64,000 nt of DNA, taken from NCBI GenBank assembly GCA_025782575.1, contig JALGYY010000009.1, positions 163,512 through 227,511 on the forward strand. The letters are read 5' to 3'. This document shows positions 15,948-24,894 of the stretch, in pieces. Source of the stretch: a bacterium. Lineage in GTDB: Bacteria > Orphanbacterota > Orphanbacteria > Orphanbacterales > Orphanbacteraceae. Position 1 is the stretch's first letter. Each line of letters starts with the position of its first letter. Both the position numbers and the translations under genes were made by a program. Below the pieces are notes generated by a model that worked only from the letters and a program-made list of their open reading frames with translations, made no database searches and was not told where the DNA came from.

Positions 15948-18359
15948 TCAGCCGGCAACCTCCTTCTTCTCCACCGGTTTTCCGTCGCCCCCTTCCCAGG
16001 GAGGGGGGACTACAAGCGGTTCGGACCATTCGGGTTCAGGGAATTTCGTGGGCCCGATTCGGGGATCCTTCCCTTTTTCCTTTGCCCGAATCGCCCGGAG
16101 CACTTTCTCGGGCGTAATCGGCACTTCATCGATCCGGACGCCCACCGCATCGTATACGGCGTTGGCGATGGCGGGTATGGTCGGAAGAAGCGGACCCTGC
16201 CCCACCTCTTTCGCGCCGAACGGCCCGTTCGGATCGGGATCCTCCACCAGGTAGGTCTCGACCTCACACATTTCATGAGTGGTGGGACTCTTGTAGTCAA
16301 GCATGCTCGGGGTTTTGTGCACGATATTCACTCGGTCCCGATAGGCCATCTCTTCCATCAGTGCTTCGCCGAGCCCCATGTAGACGCCCCCTTCCACCTG
16401 GCCGATGACGAGCATCGGGTTGATACTCTGACCGATATCGTGGCCGATCCAGATCTTGCGGGCGGAAACAATCCCCGTTTCGGGATCGACGTCGACCTCG
16501 GCGATCGCTGCTGAATAACTGTATGCCGGTGATGGCCCGACACCGGCCCCTTTGTATTGCCCGGGGGACCGGGGAGGTGTGTAGCTCCCCACTGTTCCGA
16601 TGGTGCCGAACTTCGATTCGGCGGCGACGACCGCTTTCGCAAACGACATACCCTTTTCGGGGTCAGACGCCCAGAAGACCCGGCCGTCCGCGAACACGAT
16701 TTCGCCGGAAGGCACCTCGAGCTTTTCGGCCGCCGCCTGTGCGAGCAGCTCCCGCGCTTTCTCAGCGGCCTGGAGCGCCGCATTCCCCGACATGAGGGTG
16801 ACCCGGCTCGAATAGCTCCCGAGATCGACTGGGGTCAGGTCGGTGTCGGCCGTTACGACACGAATGTCAAACGGATCGATCCCGAGGACTTCGGCGACCA
16901 CATAGGCGAGCACCGAGTCCGACCCCTGCCCGATGTCGATGGAGCCGCAGAAAACGGCAACGCCACCTCCACGATCGAGTTTCAACATGACGCCGGAGTG
17001 GGGCATGCTGTTCCAGTAGATGGGCAGCCCGGCCCCGCTCAGATAACTCGAGCAGGCGATGCCGATTCCCCTTCCATGGGGCATCTTCCGGTGTTTCTCT
17101 TTCCAGCCGGACCCTTCAATGACCTTTTCGATGCACTTGCCGAGTCCCATGGTCCCGACCTTGAGATAGTTTGCGGTTACGGAATCGGGGGGGACGAGAT
17201 TATTGAGACGCATCTCTGCTGGATCGAGATGTAGGTCCTCGGCGATCTTGTCCAGATGGACTTCGAGGGCATGTCGGGGCTGGGGCGTACCATGTCCCCG
17301 TTTCGGGCCGCACGGCGGTTTGTTGGTGAACATTCTGGCACCATCGAATTTATAGCGTTTTATGTTGTAAGTAACGGTCTGCAGTGCGCCGGAGTAGAAC
17401 GTGCTCGCCACGCCGTAGGAACCGTAGCCTCCCCCGTCGAGCAGGCTCTGAAAATGCATTCCCGTAATCGAGCCGTCTTTTTTGACACCTGATTTGACGC
17501 GCATCAGGATCGGGTGCCTCCCTCGATGACAGTAGAAGACTTCTTCACGGGTGAGCGTGATCTTGACCGGCCGGCCTGTTCGTCTGGCAAGCTCAGCCAC
17601 CACGATCTCGTGATTGAACGGATCGCTCTTTCCTCCGAAGCCGCCGCCGTTAGGGCAGGCGATCACGCGGATTCGCGCGGCCGGCATCCCGAGCACTCGG
17701 GCGAGCGCCTTGTGAACATAGTGAGGGGTCTGTGTGCTGCTCCAGAGAGTGAGCTTGCCGTCGGGCGACCAGTCGGCGAGCGAAGCATGCTGCTCAATCG
17801 GAAGGTGGGTGTTCCCCTCGAAAAAGACCATATCCTCACGCACATGATCCGCTTCGGCGAAACCCTCTTCCACATCGCCGAATTCCAGATTCACCAGCTT
17901 ATGAATGTTGCCGTAGGCACCGTAGTCATGTATGCGCGGCTCGGGAGTTCGGATGGCCTGGTCAATCGATGAAATCGAATCAAGCGGTTCGAGTTCAGCC
18001 TGGATCAGATGAATCGCCGCTTCGGCGGTCTCTTCATCTTCGGCGACGATGGCCGCGATCGGATCGCCGACAAACCGCACCTTGTCGAGAGCGAGGGCGT
18101 GCTCATCCTGGCTGATCGGCAGAATACCGAAAGTTGTCGGCAGATCCTCGCCGATGAGACCGGCGATAACGCCAGGCATGGCAAGCGCAGGTCCGATGTC
18201 GACCTTGCCGACCGTTCCATGGGGGATGTGGCTCCGCAGCAGTTTGCAGAAGAGCATGCGCGGCTTGATGAGATCGTCGGCAAATAGCGTCTTGCCGAGC
18301 ACTTTGTCGGTGGCGTCGACTTTTCGGAGAGGCTTACCGATTACCCGGTACTCGCTCAT
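15948..18359 (-). CDS. Molybdopterin large subunit, 4-hydroxybenzoyl-CoA reductase/xanthine dehydrogenase family
   Basis: 803 aa. It opens with the family start VIGKPLRKVDATDKVLGK, followed by the hammerhead domain and the two molybdopterin domains. Cofactor-contact regions include CPNGGGFGGKSD, SIDIGQGSDSVL and PFGAKEVGQGP, with the active-site Glu expected near the latter. It binds MCD- or MPT-molybdenum and acts on the substrate. No CoxI/XdhC-type or MobA-like maturation gene is adjacent. It overlaps the small-subunit gene by ATGA and ends one base before the FAD-subunit ATG, a tight operon. Confidence 0.9.
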   Translation of the reverse strand: MSEYRVIGKPLRKVDATDKVLGKTLFADDLIKPRMLFCKLLRSHIPHGTVGKVDIGPALAMPGVIAGLIGEDLPTTFGILPISQDEHALALDKVRFVGDPIAAIVAEDEETAEAAIHLIQAELEPLDSISSIDQAIRTPEPRIHDYGAYGNIHKLVNLEFGDVEEGFAEADHVREDMVFFEGNTHLPIEQHASLADWSPDGKLTLWSSTQTPHYVHKALARVLGMPAARIRVIACPNGGGFGGKSDPFNHEIVVAELARRTGRPVKITLTREEVFYCHRGRHPILMRVKSGVKKDGSITGMHFQSLLDGGGYGSYGVASTFYSGALQTVTYNIKRYKFDGARMFTNKPPCGPKRGHGTPQPRHALEVHLDKIAEDLHLDPAEMRLNNLVPPDSVTANYLKVGTMGLGKCIEKVIEGSGWKEKHRKMPHGRGIGIACSSYLSGAGLPIYWNSMPHSGVMLKLDRGGGVAVFCGSIDIGQGSDSVLAYVVAEVLGIDPFDIRVVTADTDLTPVDLGSYSSRVTLMSGNAALQAAEKARELLAQAAAEKLEVPSGEIVFADGRVFWASDPEKGMSFAKAVVAAESKFGTIGTVGSYTPPRSPGQYKGAGVGPSPAYSYSAAIAEVDVDPETGIVSARKIWIGHDIGQSINPMLVIGQVEGGVYMGLGEALMEEMAYRDRVNIVHKTPSMLDYKSPTTHEMCEVETYLVEDPDPNGPFGAKEVGQGPLLPTIPAIANAVYDAVGVRIDEVPITPEKVLRAIRAKEKGKDPRIGPTKFPEPEWSEPLVVPPPWEGGDGKPVEKKEVAG

Positions 18360-18880
18360 CGTTTCGCCTCTGAATCGGAGCCGTTCCGCATGCGCTTTGC
18401 CGCCAGCTCAACCGCCTCGTAGATCTTGAGATAGCCGGTGCACCTGCAGAGATTCCCCGCGAGCGCGTTTTTGATCTCCTGGCGGGTGGGATCCGGGTTT
18501 TCATCGAGTAGGGCCTGGGCAGTCAGCAGAAAGCCGGGCGTGCAATACCCGCACTGCGCCGCACCGAGGTCGGCAAAGGTCGTCTGCAACGGATGAAGTT
18601 CCGGGCCGTCGGCCATCCCCTCGATCGTACGGATCTCCTTTCCTTCACATGCAATGGCGAGGACAAGGCAGGAGAGAACCGGCTCGCCGTCCACAAGGAT
18701 CGCGCAGGTGCCGCATTCCCCGAGTTCGCAACCATGTTTGGTACCGGTCAGAAAGAGATCCTCCCGGAGTACTTCCAGGAGGGTTTTGTGAGGGCGAACT
18801 GCGATCTCGATCGCCGAATCGTTGACCGTCATCCGGAGCAGTCGGCGACCCGGTTCATCGATGACTCTATGTTTGTACAT
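18356..18880 (-). CDS. Two-[2Fe-2S] small subunit of the molybdenum hydroxylase
   Basis: 174 aa. N-terminal plant-type ferredoxin domain with GCELGECGTCAILVDGEPVLSC and a C-terminal helical domain with CGYCTPGFLL and CRCTGY, together binding two [2Fe-2S] clusters. This is the CoxS/HcrC type that passes electrons between the FAD subunit and molybdenum. ATG at 18880 is the first plausible start; ATG 18832 (MTVND) matches the usual start of the family more closely, and neither has a clear ribosome-binding site. First gene of the operon, which reads leftwards. Confidence 0.9.
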   Translation of the reverse strand: MYKHRVIDEPGRRLLRMTVNDSAIEIAVRPHKTLLEVLREDLFLTGTKHGCELGECGTCAILVDGEPVLSCLVLAIACEGKEIRTIEGMADGPELHPLQTTFADLGAAQCGYCTPGFLLTAQALLDENPDPTRQEIKNALAGNLCRCTGYLKIYEAVELAAKRMRNGSDSEAKR

Positions 18881-18961
18881 GATAGGGCGAGGGTAGGCTG
18901 TAGTGGGCGGGGAGTCAAGACGGGGGAGCGCCTCATGGAACCAAGGAAGGGCTGCGAGGGA

Positions 18962-19028
18962 GTTCCGGGGACACAATACTTAACTCCCTCGCTCTGTTTT
19001 GGCGGAATTAAGTATTGTGTCCCCAGAA
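18962..19028. repeat. REP-like palindrome with GGGGACACAATACTTAA arms
   Basis: GGGGACACAATACTTAA at 18967-18983 is repeated in inverse as TTAAGTATTGTGTCCCC at 19008-19024, separated by 24 bases. Similarity extends a few bases beyond each arm. Such GGGACACAATACTTAA palindromes are known to me as targets of REP-associated Y1 transposases (RAYT). No transposase gene is in this window. It lies in the gap upstream of the molybdenum hydroxylase operon. Confidence 0.75.
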
Positions 19029-19112
19029 TTAAATAGGTGCCACCGGCCTCGTCTCGCTGATTCTCCCCGGAAGAGGGTCAGCTGGCGTGGGGGGCGAGGT
19101 GACTAATCGGTC

Positions 19113-19862
19113 TTAGCGTCCGAATTCGACGAACAGAGTATCGGAAAAGGCGCTCTCCGAAAAACCGTTGACCGAAGCGACCTGAAACGCATTGATAAGC
19201 GCCGCCCCACCCAGGCTGATGTCATCGATCCGGACACGGCAGGATGTGATCGCTCCGATAAGATCGCACTCTCCCGTGAGGGCGACGTCTCGCGGCTCGA
19301 ATCGGTTCGTATCCAGATTGTACTCGTGCACCCGAACCACATGAGAGTCGGCAAGGTCCATTTTCTTCCAGACCAGCCAGTCGCTCCCGTCGCTCGACTC
19401 GAATCGCAGGCTATCCGGAATGAAATGATCCACGATGACCACGATCTCGGTGACCCCTTCGGCCAGGATGTCCACAGGATCGCTGAAGCCCTGCATGGCG
19501 ACGCCCGATTCACTCTTGCCGCCGCCGGGGAGCAGCGCCGACCCTCGGGGCTCGACGAGAATGATTCGATTGGAGCCGGCCGGTACATCGAATGAGGCGT
19601 CGAACTCCCCCGTCTCCCGGTTAGAGGGGAGGGGGGTCGTTCCCACAAGAAGATTGAAGTCTTCATCGAATGCCCGAAGAAGAACGGTCCCCACCGAGTA
19701 CGTCCGGGGATCGTCGGTCACTTTTGTCCTGACGATGATTCGCACGTCGGCCTCCCCCGAAGGGGTCACAGTCCGGTCGCGACCGCACCCGGTGAGACCG
19801 ATCGCGCCGATCATTGCGGCGGTTACGAAAGCCCGCATGGCGTGAGTCTGTAAGTTGATCAT
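19113..19862 (-). CDS. Lipoprotein of unknown function
   Basis: 249 aa. Signal peptide with lipobox (MIGAIGLTGCGRD), so a lipid-anchored envelope protein. The mature part is beta-rich (VRIIVRTKVTDD, DFNLLVGTTPLP, NRIILVEPRGSALLPG) and resembles repeated Ig-like strands; no family recognised. Its start overlaps the stop of the beta-barrel gene (ATGA), and GGAG lies ten bases upstream. It is the last gene of a three-gene coupled envelope cluster, so it probably acts with the barrel and the CsgG-like protein. Confidence 0.7.
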   Translation of the reverse strand: MINLQTHAMRAFVTAAMIGAIGLTGCGRDRTVTPSGEADVRIIVRTKVTDDPRTYSVGTVLLRAFDEDFNLLVGTTPLPSNRETGEFDASFDVPAGSNRIILVEPRGSALLPGGGKSESGVAMQGFSDPVDILAEGVTEIVVIVDHFIPDSLRFESSDGSDWLVWKKMDLADSHVVRVHEYNLDTNRFEPRDVALTGECDLIGAITSCRVRIDDISLGGAALINAFQVASVNGFSESAFSDTLFVEFGR

Positions 19863-20974
19863 GGCCGTCGCATCTCCATTGTAAAGAGCCAGTCATTGCC
19901 GTCCAGTTGTACGTCTCCGTCGCCATGCCCTTCGATTCGATTGTATTGAACGGTGAACGAGAACGCGTTGCTCGCCCGATAGCCGATGCCCGGTCCGAAC
20001 CCGACGGTTGTACCGTTGGCGCCGATGGCATATTCGCTGTCATCCATGAATGAGGCACGGGTACCCAGATAGCCGAGGACTTTCCTGCTGAACGCTCGAC
20101 CGATCCGAAGATCGAGGTAAAGATAGTTGCCGGACGGTTGCGCGATTTCCACGGGGGCGCCGGTTGAATCGGTCTCGAAGAAAGTGTTGTCGGATTTGGC
20201 GAGTCCTTTAACAGCAAAGCTCAATGTGTAGGATGCAAAGGGATAGTCAATCGCTGCGCCCAGCCGCTTTACGTTCCCCTGGTCGATGAACTCTTCCCCG
20301 CTCAGTTCGTCGCTCCCGAATAGGACGAATCCGCCGTCCAGCCGGATCATACGGCCCCGCCCCAGTTCCCAGTCGATCGCCGCCGAGAATCCGGTCTCGC
20401 TCCCCAGCCTGTATTTGCCGGTCTCTCCGCCCAGAAGTTCGAACTCCGCGTGCCGGAGAAAGGCGAATGCAAGACCGGCGCTCACGCGTTCCGAGAGCGA
20501 GAATGCCCTTGCGAGCGTGAACTCCCAGCCGAGCCCTTCGCCAAAGCCGCTGAGTGGGAACCCGGAGCGGGGGTTCCACATCCACTGGGCCGCCTGAACT
20601 TCGTTGGCGGTCAGCTCATAGAGTCCGAACGGCATGACCGTCCCCCCCCCGATCACCCAGTCCGGCGTCGGCCGGTAGAGAAGACGGAGCCGCCCGTCTG
20701 TCATACCGGAAATGCTCGTCCCGTCGAGTCCGAGAAACGAGTCGGCCCATCCGTTGGCGACCACGACAGTCAGTTTCTCACTCGCCATCCAGGTCAACGT
20801 GGATCGGACGCTCGTCTGTTCGTTCGCCACAGGATCGAAGTCGTCGACATTTCGGATTTCCAGTCGCCTATCCTGTACGCCGATCACGAGACTCGACGGC
20901 CCGGAGCGCGCTTCGGGAACAAGAGTGAGAGCGGCCAGGCAGGCGAAGACGATCGCGATTCGATTCCGGTCCAT
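19859..20974 (-). CDS. Outer-membrane beta-barrel protein of unknown function
   Basis: 371 aa with a signal peptide (IAIVFACLAALTLVPEARS) and many alternating amphipathic strands (for example RLRLLYRPTPDWVIGGG, WEFTLARAFSLSERVSAGLAF, YLYLDLRIGRAF), consistent with a 12- to 16-strand barrel. Start ATG 20974 overlaps the stop of the upstream gene (TGATG), with GGAGG seven bases ahead; an in-frame GTG precedes by one codon. Sits between the CsgG-like lipoprotein and a second lipoprotein. Substrate or partner is unknown. Confidence 0.7.
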   Translation of the reverse strand: MDRNRIAIVFACLAALTLVPEARSGPSSLVIGVQDRRLEIRNVDDFDPVANEQTSVRSTLTWMASEKLTVVVANGWADSFLGLDGTSISGMTDGRLRLLYRPTPDWVIGGGTVMPFGLYELTANEVQAAQWMWNPRSGFPLSGFGEGLGWEFTLARAFSLSERVSAGLAFAFLRHAEFELLGGETGKYRLGSETGFSAAIDWELGRGRMIRLDGGFVLFGSDELSGEEFIDQGNVKRLGAAIDYPFASYTLSFAVKGLAKSDNTFFETDSTGAPVEIAQPSGNYLYLDLRIGRAFSRKVLGYLGTRASFMDDSEYAIGANGTTVGFGPGIGYRASNAFSFTVQYNRIEGHGDGDVQLDGNDWLFTMEMRRP

Positions 20975-22623
20975 CACTTACCCTCCGGAACGGGAATCTG
21001 CCCGGTTACGCGGACGGTTCCGAGGGGCGGACCGTCTGCCTGGACATCCCTTTTGGAAGGATCCTCTTCGCTGACTCCCCCTTCCTCGATTCCCATTCCA
21101 ACCGTTCCCATGGCCCGCGCCATCGCCCCCCGCCCCGAGGATTGAGATCGCGATCGGACCACCGCTCGAATCGATCGATTGAGCGCCTGCTGAAACGAAG
21201 CCGAACCGAGCCGCGTCACCTGAACTCGCTCCCGCGCCATGTCGAAACGGGGATCGAGCCTGACCGCTTCGGCGTAAGCGAGATTGGCGTCTTCCAGAAG
21301 CCCCTGATCCTCCAGATCGAGACCGCGACCGAATGCGAGAAACGCCGCGAGATTCCTTGTAGGTGGGGGCATGGAGAGTATTTTCCGCCGCTCATCCCCG
21401 GAGAGAGGAATCTCGAGGGCATCGGCCGTCTTCACTACGATTTCGCCTGAAGCGCGATAAAATTCCTTGAGGGGATGCTCTGTTTCCAGATCGGCCAGTA
21501 AAGAACCGTCGACGGAATCGAGAATGCGCGCCCGAAGGGCGAGACGGTTACCTGCCGGTGAATCATAGGTCCCGGTCATGAGTCTACGTGCACCGAGAAG
21601 CCTCCCCGTGCGGCGCTCTTCCCCCTTACCCGTCACGGTCTTGACATATTTTGATGGGGACGTACCGAGAGAAGGATCCTGCTCACCCGCCGCTGATCTT
21701 GCCGCCCGGTCAATCGCCTTCTGTGTCGCCGGACCCGGAACGCCGTCAGCCCGCATTCCCTCCGCTTCCTGAAAACCACGGATCGCCCTTTTCGTCGGTT
21801 CGTCGAACTCGCCGTTTATCGGTCCTTCGTAGAAGGGGAGGTTGCTCGATGATTTTAGAATCGAGAGACGTTGCTGCACACCGACCAGCTGGTCAGCTGC
21901 CGCAAACTTGTCGATAGAGGACTTACCCCCCGCACGGGGAGGGGGCTCCGGCATAGTGCTCCCCACAGGAGCGGTAGACCCCTGTCGCCCGATTTCATCG
22001 ATCAAGACTTGAAGTTTTCGTCTTTCAACGAGACGAAGATTCTGCAGACGAGAGAGGTCGGTAATCAGGACAGCCGACAACGCCTTCCCCATGGAACGGA
22101 GTTCCCAGGCAGCGGGCTCAGCCTGAAATTCGTAAACCGCCATCGTGTTCTCCGGCATGTTCCGCATGTCCATGTCTCGTTCGCCGGCAAGGAGTTCTGA
22201 CGCCCGCTCTTTGTCGCGCAGGCGGTTCACCCTCCCCCGCGCTCCCTCGATTACCTCTTTCTCTACTTTGCTCGCGGGCTTTGCCCGGAGAAGAAGCGCC
22301 TCGGCTGCCGCAAGATGACCACTCTCCTCGTGAATCCGGCCGAGCATCAGGACAGCTTGCGTGTTGGACGGATCACCGTCGAATGCTCGCTGCACATACG
22401 GGAGCGCTTCGTTCATCTGACCGATCGAATAGAGTGCCGCGCCCAGTTCGAAATTGAGATCGGGGTCATGGGGGTGGGCAAGAATCTCTTCGCGGAGTGC
22501 GGGTAGAGAACTTTCGGCTTCAGCGGGCGACGGCAATGCGCGGGGCGCATGTGACGAACCACAGCCGAGCATGGAAATCAGCGCCGTAATCGCGCAGAAG
22601 GGATATGAGATTCGTCGAGCCAT
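20974..22623 (-). CDS. Lipoprotein with TPR, CsgG-like and peptidoglycan-binding domains
   Basis: 549 aa. Lipobox SMLGCG with Cys21; TPR repeats at about 45-115; a CsgG/FlgO-like half (NTMAVYEFQ, KALSAVLITDLSRL, LVERRKLQVLIDEI) at about 158-215; a peptidoglycan-binding type 1 domain (YEGPINGEFDEPTKRAIRGF, then DGVPGPATQKAI) at about 247-307; then the second CsgG-like half (ARRLMTGTYD, ALRARILDSVDGSLLADLE) at about 345-405 and more TPR. The peptidoglycan-binding module thus lies inside the CsgG-like fold. ATG 22623 follows GTGAGGAG by four bases and is preferred to the GTG at 22635. First of the envelope trio, eight bases after the YdeP-like gene. Confidence 0.75.
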   Translation of the reverse strand: MARRISYPFCAITALISMLGCGSSHAPRALPSPAEAESSLPALREEILAHPHDPDLNFELGAALYSIGQMNEALPYVQRAFDGDPSNTQAVLMLGRIHEESGHLAAAEALLLRAKPASKVEKEVIEGARGRVNRLRDKERASELLAGERDMDMRNMPENTMAVYEFQAEPAAWELRSMGKALSAVLITDLSRLQNLRLVERRKLQVLIDEIGRQGSTAPVGSTMPEPPPRAGGKSSIDKFAAADQLVGVQQRLSILKSSSNLPFYEGPINGEFDEPTKRAIRGFQEAEGMRADGVPGPATQKAIDRAARSAAGEQDPSLGTSPSKYVKTVTGKGEERRTGRLLGARRLMTGTYDSPAGNRLALRARILDSVDGSLLADLETEHPLKEFYRASGEIVVKTADALEIPLSGDERRKILSMPPPTRNLAAFLAFGRGLDLEDQGLLEDANLAYAEAVRLDPRFDMARERVQVTRLGSASFQQALNRSIRAVVRSRSQSSGRGAMARAMGTVGMGIEEGGVSEEDPSKRDVQADGPPLGTVRVTGQIPVPEGK

Positions 22624-22631
22624 TTTTCTCC

Positions 22632-24818
22632 TCACGATTTAATTCGCTCAATACGGGCGAAAACCAATTTGAACGATGGTGTTCCTGACCGGTCGTCCAC
22701 TCGGTGGGGAACGAGGATATTGGCCTCCGGATAGTACATGGCAAGATTGCCCCGTGGTAGGGGGGAGATCGAAATTGTTCCGTTCATGCGACCGACGCTG
22801 GTAGAGACAATCACCCGATCCCCATCGGTCAATGTCATGTGAGCGGCATCCTCTGCGGACATCAGTACCGCATCACGACGGGTCGCACCCCTGTAGAGAT
22901 CCTCCTCCTCGTAGACTACCGTATTGAACTGTCCCTCCGATCGGATTGTCATCAGTCGAAATTCGTCTTCTTCAGCAGCCCGATCGGGAATCGGGGTCAC
23001 ATGAAAGTGCGCCCGGCCATCTTTCGTTGCGAACGGCGGCTCGTGAAACGTGCGCCCATCGACCTGGAACTCGCCGCCGTCCTTTTCGATTTTCCCGATC
23101 CCGTCGTAGCCCGGCACTGTCCGGGCGATTGACTCGCGCAGCTTTTCGTGAGAACGGAGCGCTCCCCAATCGAAGCCGGTCTTCTGGAGAATGCGCTCGG
23201 CGAGGCCGGCAATGACATCGACTTCGGACCGGAGCTCGCCGTCGACAGCAGGATCGCCGCCATCGGAGAGCCTGACGAAATTGAACATCGATTCCTGCGT
23301 CGTTTTCTGGTGCTCCTCATCACGGGCGAGCACGGGCACGATCAAAGCATCTCGCCCCCGGCCATGTACATGCCCCGGATTCAGCTTCGTAGTGATCGAG
23401 AATGTGTGGCCGATTTTTCTGAGCGCCTCGCCCGCCCATCGACTGTCCGGGTTCGACCCCCAGAGATTGCCCCCCAGAAGAACCGCCATGCCGATTTTTC
23501 CGCCATGAGCCGCCAACATGGATCGATAGGTATCCTGCCCCGGTTCCCGAGGGACCCGAATCTGAAAGAGATCTTCCATGGCAGAAAGAAAGGCTTCTTT
23601 TCCATAAGGAGTGACACCTACCGATTGCACGCCCTGCACGTTCGAGTGGCCCCGGATCGGCATCATGCCTGCGCCACTCTTGCCGAGCCATCCCCGGGCG
23701 AGCGCGATGTTGGCGAGGGCAAGCACGTTGTCCGTGCCGAACTCATGATGGGTGAGCCCCATCGCCCAGAGCATCATTCCCTTCGGGGCGCAGGCGATCA
23801 TCTCCACAGCCTGCTCGACCTGTTCACCCGGAACGCCGCAGATAGCAATCAGATCATCCCGGCTGCTCTTTTCGAGGTCCGCTTCGACAAGATCCCAACC
23901 GGCTGTGTGATTCTTCAGGAACGTTTGATCGAGAGCCCCTTTCTCCCTGAGACCGATCAGGATCGCTTTCAGAAGCGCGATGTCAGTTCCGATGTGAGGC
24001 TGCAGATAGAGATCATTTATTCTTGAACTGAATAGAAAACTTCGCCAGTCGGAGGGGACCCGAAACCGTTCGAGTCCCAGCTCGCGTAGGGGGTTGATAA
24101 TAATGACCTTGCCCCCTCGCCGCCGAAGATTGATGAGCTGCGAAATCAAACGAGGGTGATTGGAGGCGGGATTCGCCCCGATCACGATAGCGAGATCTGT
24201 CTGCCGGAGGTCATCGAGAACAACCGATGCGGTTCCCGAACCATAAACCGCTGCAAGTCCGACTCCGCTCGCCGCGTGGCAATAGTAAGAACAGTTGTGG
24301 ATGTTGGCGCTCCCGTAGGCGCGCGCCACGAGCTGAAAGAGATAAGCCGCTTCGTTGCTCGATCGTCCCGAGGCGTAGAAGAACGCTTCGTCCGGCGGCG
24401 TTTCCCGAAGGGACTGTCCGCCTCGATCGATCGCTTCATCCCAGGAGATTCTGCGAAAATGGGTTGCCCCTTCGGCCGCATGAATCGGAAATGCCAGGCG
24501 CCCCAGTTTTTCGAACTCCAACGGGGTGAGGTTCCCGATAGCGTCGATCGGACGGTCCCGGAAGAACTCCTCCGGGATCGTTTTACCCATGTCCCACGCC
24601 TGAGCCTGGATTGATTTCTTGCAGATCTCGGGAAAATGGCCCGCTTCGTTCACCATGCCGCCGCGCTGGCCACCCATGCCGAGCGCGCACGTCTTACATG
24701 TATTACGGGAGCGGAGACGCTTCAGGAGCCGGAAGGGGTCTCCCGTCTGGAGCGCCACTTTCCAAACATACTGAAGGGCGGCGATGCCGCCGCCTGCTGA
24801 TACCCGGGGGATTGCCAT
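22632..24818 (-). CDS. YdeP/FdhF-like molybdopterin oxidoreductase
   Basis: 728 aa, matching the formate dehydrogenase alpha-like YdeP group (TIGR01701 type). A Cys-rich N-terminus (CKTCALGMGGQRGG, then ICKKS) replaces the usual Cx2Cx3C site. The bis-MGD domains follow, with FFYASGRSSNEAAYLFQL, ANPASNHPRLISQL, IRGHSNVQGVQSVG and the late STSVGRMNGTI strand. E. coli YdeP is linked to acid resistance; the reaction of the family is not established. No Tat signal is present, so it should be cytoplasmic. ATG at 24818 has GGAG only two bases upstream, so the start could differ slightly. It heads a leftward cluster with the envelope trio. Confidence 0.85.
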   Translation of the reverse strand: MAIPRVSAGGGIAALQYVWKVALQTGDPFRLLKRLRSRNTCKTCALGMGGQRGGMVNEAGHFPEICKKSIQAQAWDMGKTIPEEFFRDRPIDAIGNLTPLEFEKLGRLAFPIHAAEGATHFRRISWDEAIDRGGQSLRETPPDEAFFYASGRSSNEAAYLFQLVARAYGSANIHNCSYYCHAASGVGLAAVYGSGTASVVLDDLRQTDLAIVIGANPASNHPRLISQLINLRRRGGKVIIINPLRELGLERFRVPSDWRSFLFSSRINDLYLQPHIGTDIALLKAILIGLREKGALDQTFLKNHTAGWDLVEADLEKSSRDDLIAICGVPGEQVEQAVEMIACAPKGMMLWAMGLTHHEFGTDNVLALANIALARGWLGKSGAGMMPIRGHSNVQGVQSVGVTPYGKEAFLSAMEDLFQIRVPREPGQDTYRSMLAAHGGKIGMAVLLGGNLWGSNPDSRWAGEALRKIGHTFSITTKLNPGHVHGRGRDALIVPVLARDEEHQKTTQESMFNFVRLSDGGDPAVDGELRSEVDVIAGLAERILQKTGFDWGALRSHEKLRESIARTVPGYDGIGKIEKDGGEFQVDGRTFHEPPFATKDGRAHFHVTPIPDRAAEEDEFRLMTIRSEGQFNTVVYEEEDLYRGATRRDAVLMSAEDAAHMTLTDGDRVIVSTSVGRMNGTISISPLPRGNLAMYYPEANILVPHRVDDRSGTPSFKLVFARIERIKS

Positions 24819-24894
24819 GGCTCCAGATTACGGAATGTGGGCGAGAGAGGCAAGGGGAGGGGCTCTCCCCTCCCCCTGTTCTTTATACCGGTTC

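Noticed and set aside
16557-17234. 225-aa plus-strand ORF
   Set aside because: Antisense to the molybdenum hydroxylase large subunit.
23148-24026. 292-aa plus-strand ORF
   Set aside because: Antisense to the YdeP-like oxidoreductase; no motif of its own.
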